Shown here: piece after piece, positions 59,830 to 64,000 of the stretch
How the letters are laid out: every line of letters begins with the position of its first letter
Position numbering within the stretch: the stretch's first letter is position 1
Source: Bacteroidaceae bacterium
Lineage (GTDB): Bacteria; Bacteroidota; Bacteroidia; Bacteroidales; Bacteroidaceae
Direction of reading: 5' to 3'
Assembly (NCBI GenBank): GCA_017619585.1
Contig: JAFZSA010000031.1
Coordinates: forward strand, 73,671-137,670
Length of the DNA stretch: 64,000 nucleotides
The notes under the pieces: generated by a model
Database searches by the model: none
What the model was told of the DNA's origin: nothing
Seen by the model: only the letters and a program-made list of their open reading frames with translations
Program-made: the position numbers and the translations under genes

Positions 59830-60603
59830 TTATCTGATGAAACCTCTGGTGCTGGACTTGATAAAATCAAGGATATACTTAATCTCATCTGACATGGGAA
59901 TCTCTTTTTCAACTCGTGCAAGCAGGTCGTTGAGTTTGCCTGTTCCCTGAAGGATGATCTGGTAAGCCATATGTATATTGTCGATGGTCTCTCTGTCGAA
60001 ATTCCTTCGTCTGAGACCTACAATGTTTAATCCGCAGAATGCAGCTGGATCTCTTGCACAGAGGCTGAAAGGAAGCACGTTCTGGCTGAATCGTGTGCCA
60101 CCGCCTATCATGGTATAGCTGCCGACTCTGCAGAACTGATGCATCAGAACTCCGGCACTTAGGATGGCGTTGTCGTCTATTACGATTTCTCCTGCCAGTT
60201 TGGTGCTATTGCCGATGATACATCCGTTGCCTACCAATGCATCGTGTGCAACGTGGGCACCTTCCATCAGCAGGTTGTTACTGCCTACCACGGTCTTGCC
60301 TTTGGCAGCGGTTCCTCTGTTGATGGTTACATTCTCGCGGATCTTGTTGTTATCTCCAATCTCTGCCGTTGTATCTTCGCCTACGAATTTCAAGTCCTGA
60401 GGTATGGCGCTGATTACGGCTCCGGGGAAGAAAATGTTACCGTTTCCGATACGTGCACCATATAAAACGGTGACACTGTTCATCAGAGTATTGTTGTCGC
60501 CGATAACAACTCCCTTGTCAATATAGCAGAATGCACCTATCTCACAGTTCTCACCTATGACTGCTTCGGGATGGATATATGCCAACGGGCTTATCTTGCT
60601 CAT
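59830..60603 (-). CDS. lpxA: LpxA, UDP-GlcNAc O-acyltransferase
   Basis: A 257-residue cytoplasmic acyltransferase that starts lipid A synthesis by adding a hydroxyacyl chain from ACP to UDP-GlcNAc. The left-handed beta-helix is seen as hexapeptide repeats from the start (AVIGENCEIGAFCYIDKGVV), with the catalytic His in MEGAHVAHDALVGN, and a helical C-terminal domain (LRRRNFDRETIDNIHMAY). It follows lpxC/fabZ by 4 nt in the usual lpx order. Confidence 0.98.
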   Translation of the reverse strand: MSKISPLAYIHPEAVIGENCEIGAFCYIDKGVVIGDNNTLMNSVTVLYGARIGNGNIFFPGAVISAIPQDLKFVGEDTTAEIGDNNKIRENVTINRGTAAKGKTVVGSNNLLMEGAHVAHDALVGNGCIIGNSTKLAGEIVIDDNAILSAGVLMHQFCRVGSYTMIGGGTRFSQNVLPFSLCARDPAAFCGLNIVGLRRRNFDRETIDNIHMAYQIILQGTGKLNDLLARVEKEIPMSDEIKYILDFIKSSTRGFIR

Positions 60604-60607
60604 AGCT

Positions 60608-61993
60608 TTATTTGTTTTTAATTACTTGTGCCGTGAATGTCGCTTCAGCTACGCAGTTCTCGCCAATGAAGGCGTAGCCCTGCATGCTTCCGATATTATG
60701 ACGTAATGGACCCAGTGTATCGACCCTGAATATCAATGTGTCACCTGGCACAACTTTCTGTTTGAACTTAACGTTATCTATCTTGACGAAATATGTACTG
60801 TAGTCTGCTCCGTCCTGTAGGTTGTTAATTACCAGTATGCCGCCTGCCTGTGCCATGGCCTCCACAATCAGCACGCCTGGCATGACGGGTTCTGAAGGGA
60901 AATGTCCCTGGAAGAAGGGCTCATTGCTGGTAATGTTCTTTATGGCTACAATACTTTCCGCCTTCATCTCAATTACTTTGTCAACAAGCAACATGGGGTA
61001 TCTGTGTGGCAGCAGTTGACGTATCTGCGTGCTGTCCATGATGGCCGGTTTGTTGGGATCGTACTTGGGGGCCTGTATTTCGTGCTTACGGATTTCCTTC
61101 CGCATCATGCGGGCAAACTTGTTGTTGATGGTGTGGCCAGGTTTGGTGGCTATGATACGTCCCTTTATAGGTTTACCAATTAAGGCCATGTCGCCAATGA
61201 TGTCCAGCAGTTTGTGTCGTGCAGGCTCGTTGTCCCATACCAGCTTCTTGTGCTGAAGATATCCTAATTCTGCTGCATCATGGTGCTCGGCACCTGTCAG
61301 TTGGCAGAGTTTATCCAGATTCTCCTGGCTGGTCTGTTTCTCGTATATAACGATGGCATTGTTCAGGTCGCCACCTTTGATAAGTCCTGCAGTGAGCAGA
61401 GGTTCAATCTCCCTGACGAAGACAAATGTTCTGGCTGCTGCAATCTCGGTTGCAAAGTCGTCCATATTGTCGAGGGTAGCAAACTGGCTGCTTAGGAATT
61501 TGCCGTCAAAGGATATCATGCTGGTGATAGAGAATTCCTCATCGGGAAGGAGCGTGATGCAGGCGCCTGTATTCTCGTCCTTAAACTCCATCTTCTTTGT
61601 GATATAGTAGAAGTCCTTCTCGGCATCTTGCTCAACTGTTCCTACACGTAGGATTTCCTTTACGTAAGGTTCTGCACTGCCGTCAAGGATGGGGAACTCA
61701 GGTCCGTCAACTTGTATCAGCACATTGTCAACTCCCAAGGCATAAAATGCTGCCATGGCGTGTTCAATAGTGCTGCATTTGAAATTACCTTTTCCCAGTA
61801 CGGTTCCTCTCTTGGTGTCTATCACATTCTCTGCAACAGCGTCCAGGATGGGCTGCCCCTCCATATCAATGCGTTGTATCTTGTACCCGTGTTTTATTGG
61901 AGCGGGTAAGAATGTTACGGTCAGGTTTAATCCTGTGTGCAAACCTTTTCCGCTTAGTGAAAAGCTGTTATTTAATGTCTTTTGCTTCAACAT
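60608..61993 (-). CDS. lpxC: LpxC-FabZ fusion
   Basis: A 461-residue bifunctional protein typical of Bacteroidetes. The N-terminal part (about 1-310) is LpxC, the zinc deacetylase of the first committed lipid A step: SGKGLHTG at the start, [16 protein letters not shown], and HKLLD with its zinc His and Asp. The C-terminal part (about 320-461) is FabZ, a hydroxyacyl-ACP dehydratase: [16 protein letters not shown] with catalytic His and [20 protein letters not shown] with catalytic Glu. The ATG at 61993 is preferred; the longer frame begins with TTG inside lpxD. It starts 7 nt after the lpxD stop. Confidence 0.98.
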   Translation of the reverse strand: MLKQKTLNNSFSLSGKGLHTGLNLTVTFLPAPIKHGYKIQRIDMEGQPILDAVAENVIDTKRGTVLGKGNFKCSTIEHAMAAFYALGVDNVLIQVDGPEFPILDGSAEPYVKEILRVGTVEQDAEKDFYYITKKMEFKDENTGACITLLPDEEFSITSMISFDGKFLSSQFATLDNMDDFATEIAAARTFVFVREIEPLLTAGLIKGGDLNNAIVIYEKQTSQENLDKLCQLTGAEHHDAAELGYLQHKKLVWDNEPARHKLLDIIGDMALIGKPIKGRIIATKPGHTINNKFARMMRKEIRKHEIQAPKYDPNKPAIMDSTQIRQLLPHRYPMLLVDKVIEMKAESIVAIKNITSNEPFFQGHFPSEPVMPGVLIVEAMAQAGGILVINNLQDGADYSTYFVKIDNVKFKQKVVPGDTLIFRVDTLGPLRHNIGSMQGYAFIGENCVAEATFTAQVIKNK

Positions 61994-62000
61994 GATTCTA

Positions 62001-63044
62001 TTATTCTGCAAGCTTCTCTTTCAGAGCCTTTATTTCTTTTTTCATTTCGTTCATATCCGCCCACATCTGGTACAGGTTCTTGAATAAGGCGCTTGATTTC
62101 CAGAATGTCTTGGCGTCAATAGCCGGTGTTCCTTGTACGGCAGTACCCGGTTTCTTTATATTGTTGGGAATGCCTGCCTGAGCTCCGGCCATCGTTCTGT
62201 CTGCTATGGTAGCATGTCCTGCAATACCTACCTGACCACCGAACATACACCATTCGCCTACCTTGGTACTGCCTGCAATACCTACCTGAGCTGACATAAC
62301 AGTGTGGCTTCCTATCTCATCGTTGTGAGCTATCTGTACCAGATTATCCAGTTTTACACCTTTATGTATAATGGTCGCTCCCATGACAGCACGGTCAACG
62401 CAAGTGTTGGCACCTATCTCTACATCATCCTCAATGATGGCAATGCCAATCTGGGGTATCTTCTCATATCCTGTTTCTGTGGGTTGGAAACCGAATCCGT
62501 CAGCTCCAATGACACAGCCTGCGTGCAGGATGCAGTTGTTGCCCACCTTGCAGTCGTGATATACCACGGCATTGCTGTAGATCTCTGTATTGTTGCCCAC
62601 TTTGGCATTTTTCCCGATTGTTACGTGAGGATGAAATACGCATCCGTCTCCAATCTCAACGCCCTCGGCAATGGCAACAAAGGGACCTATGTAGCAATCC
62701 TTTCCTATCTTGGCAGTTGGGTCAATGAAAGCCAGTTCGCTGATGCCGGAACGTTTTGGTTTCATGCTCTCGTAAATCTGCAGCAGTTTTGCTACAGCTT
62801 CTCTGGCGTCGTCAACCTTTATCAGCGTAGCTTTTATCTCATGCTTGGGCTCAAAGTTCTTGTTGACAAGTACAACACTACTTTCGGTCTCGTATATGTA
62901 GTGCTCGTATTTGTCGTTGGCAAGGAAACTGATACACCCAGGTTTTCCTTCTTCGATTTTTGCGAAGTTATTGACAGTTGCCTTAGGGTCACCTACAACG
63001 GTTCCGCCTATGAGGCCTGCTATCATTTCTGCACTGAATTCCAC
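62001..63044 (-). CDS. lpxD: LpxD, UDP-3-O-(hydroxyacyl)glucosamine N-acyltransferase
   Basis: A 347-residue acyltransferase of lipid A synthesis. The N-terminal uridine-binding domain ([20 protein letters not shown]) is followed by hexapeptide repeats ([20 protein letters not shown] onward) with the catalytic His in [13 protein letters not shown], and a helical C-terminus ([20 protein letters not shown]). The start is GTG at 63044; the first ATG, at codon 7, would cut off conserved residues. A (CTATGCA)6 heptamer array lies 29-70 nt upstream. Confidence 0.97.
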   Translation of the reverse strand: MEFSAEMIAGLIGGTVVGDPKATVNNFAKIEEGKPGCISFLANDKYEHYIYETESSVVLVNKNFEPKHEIKATLIKVDDAREAVAKLLQIYESMKPKRSGISELAFIDPTAKIGKDCYIGPFVAIAEGVEIGDGCVFHPHVTIGKNAKVGNNTEIYSNAVVYHDCKVGNNCILHAGCVIGADGFGFQPTETGYEKIPQIGIAIIEDDVEIGANTCVDRAVMGATIIHKGVKLDNLVQIAHNDEIGSHTVMSAQVGIAGSTKVGEWCMFGGQVGIAGHATIADRTMAGAQAGIPNNIKKPGTAVQGTPAIDAKTFWKSSALFKNLYQMWADMNEMKKEIKALKEKLAE

Positions 63045-63072
63045 GTTTATATATTATGAATTATATTATGAA

Positions 63073-63114
63073 CTATGCACTATGCACTATGCACTATGCA
63101 CTATGCACTATGCA
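63073..63114. repeat. Heptamer tandem array (CTATGCA)6
   Basis: Six perfect copies followed by a changed seventh (CTATGAA), in the gap between pyrF and lpxD. AT-rich TTATGAATTATATTATG sequence flanks it. The array is directly next to the pyrF stop and upstream of the lpxD GTG start. Confidence 0.9.
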
Positions 63115-63972
63115 CTATGAATTATGAACTAGCTTGGCCATCTGCATCTGTACCTCTTTGGCTTTCTCAGCTGCAACGGCTGCAAAGTTCTCTGTATTGT
63201 CGGCATAGATGATGGCACGGCTGCTGTTGACAAGCAGACCGCAATCCTCTATCATTCCGTATTTGCAAACCTCCTCCAAGCTGCCGCCCTGTGCGCCAAT
63301 GCCGGGAACCAAGAGGAATGCCTTGGGGGCAACCTTGCGGATGTCCTTGAACATCTCGCCCCGTGTAGCACCCACTACATACATCATATTCTCATCATTG
63401 CCCCATTCCTGACTCTTGCGGATAACCTTCTCAAACAGGCGTTCTCCGTCTTTGCTTTCTGTGAGCTGGAAATCAAAAGAGCCCTTGTTGCTGGTCAGTG
63501 CCAACAGAATAACCCAATGGTTCTTTGATGCTCCCTCGCCTTCGGAGAGGGTGGGGGTGAGGCTTTCTAGGAATGGTGTTACGCTGTCTTCTCCCATGTA
63601 GGGGGCAACCGTCAGGGCATCTACATTATATTCGCCAAAGAAAGTGCGGGCATACATTTTGCTGGTGTTGCCGATATCTCCTCGCTTGGCATCTGCAATA
63701 ATGAACTGGTCGGGGTAGTTTTCCTGTATGTATTTGACTGTCTTCTCAAATGCAATCATTCCCTTTACACCAAAGGCCTCATAGAAAGCCAGATTGGGCT
63801 TGTATGCCACGCAATAGGGAGCTGTAGCATCTATAATGGCTTTGTTGAAGGCGAAGATGGGGTCTTCCTCCTTCAGCAAATGTTCGGGGACTTTCTTCAG
63901 GTCTGTATCCAGACCCACGCAGAGGAAACTCTGCTTCTTCTTTATATTTTCAAATAATTCTTTTCTTGTCAT
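63115..63972 (-). CDS. pyrF: Orotidine 5'-phosphate decarboxylase PyrF (subfamily 2) with in-frame repeat
   Basis: A 285-residue enzyme making UMP from OMP in pyrimidine synthesis. The catalytic Lys-Asp pattern is in [18 protein letters not shown]; also [17 protein letters not shown] and [15 protein letters not shown], as in the long, subfamily 2 enzymes. At about residues 138-149 the sequence [12 protein letters not shown] interrupts the family pattern before [15 protein letters not shown]; it is encoded by a GC-rich palindromic repeat (63531-63566). The frame stays open, so the enzyme may tolerate it in a surface loop. The last codons (VHNS) come from an AT-rich repeat. First gene of the lpx operon. 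Confidence 0.95.
   Translation of the reverse strand: MTRKELFENIKKKQSFLCVGLDTDLKKVPEHLLKEEDPIFAFNKAIIDATAPYCVAYKPNLAFYEAFGVKGMIAFEKTVKYIQENYPDQFIIADAKRGDIGNTSKMYARTFFGEYNVDALTVAPYMGEDSVTPFLESLTPTLSEGEGASKNHWVILLALTSNKGSFDFQLTESKDGERLFEKVIRKSQEWGNDENMMYVVGATRGEMFKDIRKVAPKAFLLVPGIGAQGGSLEEVCKYGMIEDCGLLVNSSRAIIYADNTENFAAVAAEKAKEVQMQMAKLVHNS
63531..63566 (-). repeat. GC-rich palindromic repeat inside pyrF
   Basis: On the minus strand CCTCACCCCCACCCTCTCC is followed by GAAGGCGAGGGAGC; CCCTCTCC and GGCGAGGG form the hairpin. Translated in this frame it gives [10 protein letters not shown], a peptide often seen where such repeats enter coding sequence. Confidence 0.8.
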
Positions 63973-63975
63973 TAT

Positions 63976-64000
63976 TTTGAATTTTGAATTTTGAATTTTG
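63976..64000. repeat. Heptamer array (TTGAATT), cut by the window edge
   Basis: At least three copies of TTTTGAA-type heptamers directly upstream of the pyrF ATG; the array runs off the right edge. No gene is visible in these last 28 bases. Confidence 0.7.

Noticed and set aside
62304..63059. 251-codon plus-strand open frame
   Set aside because: Antisense to lpxD, whose protein is fully conserved; no sign of a second gene.
62911..63120. Small plus-strand frame ending in repeated MHYALC
   Set aside because: The peptide repeat is a direct reading of the CTATGCA heptamer array.

Overview
The window looks like chromosomal DNA from the order Bacteroidales, most likely Prevotellaceae. The evidence is a fused lpxC-fabZ gene, SusC/SusD pairs, many surface-type lipoproteins, a GLUG-repeat protein with a Por-type C-terminal sorting tail, AsnA, and promoters of the Bacteroidetes form (TTTG, 19-20 nt, TAnnTTTG). 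No insertion sequence, transposase, phage gene or CRISPR array was seen. All protein genes look intact, except the one cut by the left edge.

Layout. 1-4833 (minus strand): a truncated MCE/MlaD gene, an Amidase_3 cell-wall amidase with a TTG start, a TonB-dependent receptor and asnA. 5289-16304 (plus strand): a cobalamin-riboswitch operon with a DUF4465 lipoprotein, a BtuG-like propeller lipoprotein with an extra C-terminal domain, BtuB, BtuF, BtuC, an inserted GH20 hexosaminidase, BtuD and a DUF4421 protein. 16315-20094 (minus): a fasciclin (FAS1) lipoprotein and a second GH20 enzyme. 20232-22952 (plus): a large secreted MABP/GLUG protein. 23006-26110 (minus): a patatin-barrel protein and a TIGR01212 radical SAM protein. 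26228-28577 (plus): DPP IV and tRNA-Arg(CCG). 28754-38785 (minus): GH89 NAGLU, a ThiD/PdxK-like kinase, an alanine symporter, a PEP-synthase-like protein with receiver-like N-terminus, gdhA and a ComF protein. 39014-55807 (minus): a 16.8 kb operon made of two consecutive FAS1-SusC-SusD cassettes. 55974-63972 (minus): pyrF, lpxD, lpxC/fabZ, lpxA, a pRiA4b ORF-3-like gene, miaA and a class A PBP.

How the genes work together. The btu operon covers a whole corrinoid import path: surface capture, outer-membrane transport, periplasmic binding and an inner-membrane ABC importer, under riboswitch control. Two GH20 enzymes, GH89 and DPP IV suggest feeding on host-type N-acetylhexosamine glycans and peptides. 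The double FAS1-SusC-SusD operon looks like a dedicated outer-membrane uptake system with no recognisable degradative enzyme or regulator beside it. It is the best candidate here for an uncharacterised system. The right end is envelope and lipid A housekeeping.

The spaces between genes are rich in small repeats: a GC-rich palindromic family, AT-rich repeats, heptamer and octamer tandem arrays, and an 87-bp unit derived from the gdhA tail. Some of these repeats have become coding sequence, in the signal peptides of btuB and btuF and in the body of pyrF. All functions are read from sequence motifs and family knowledge; no database search was run.
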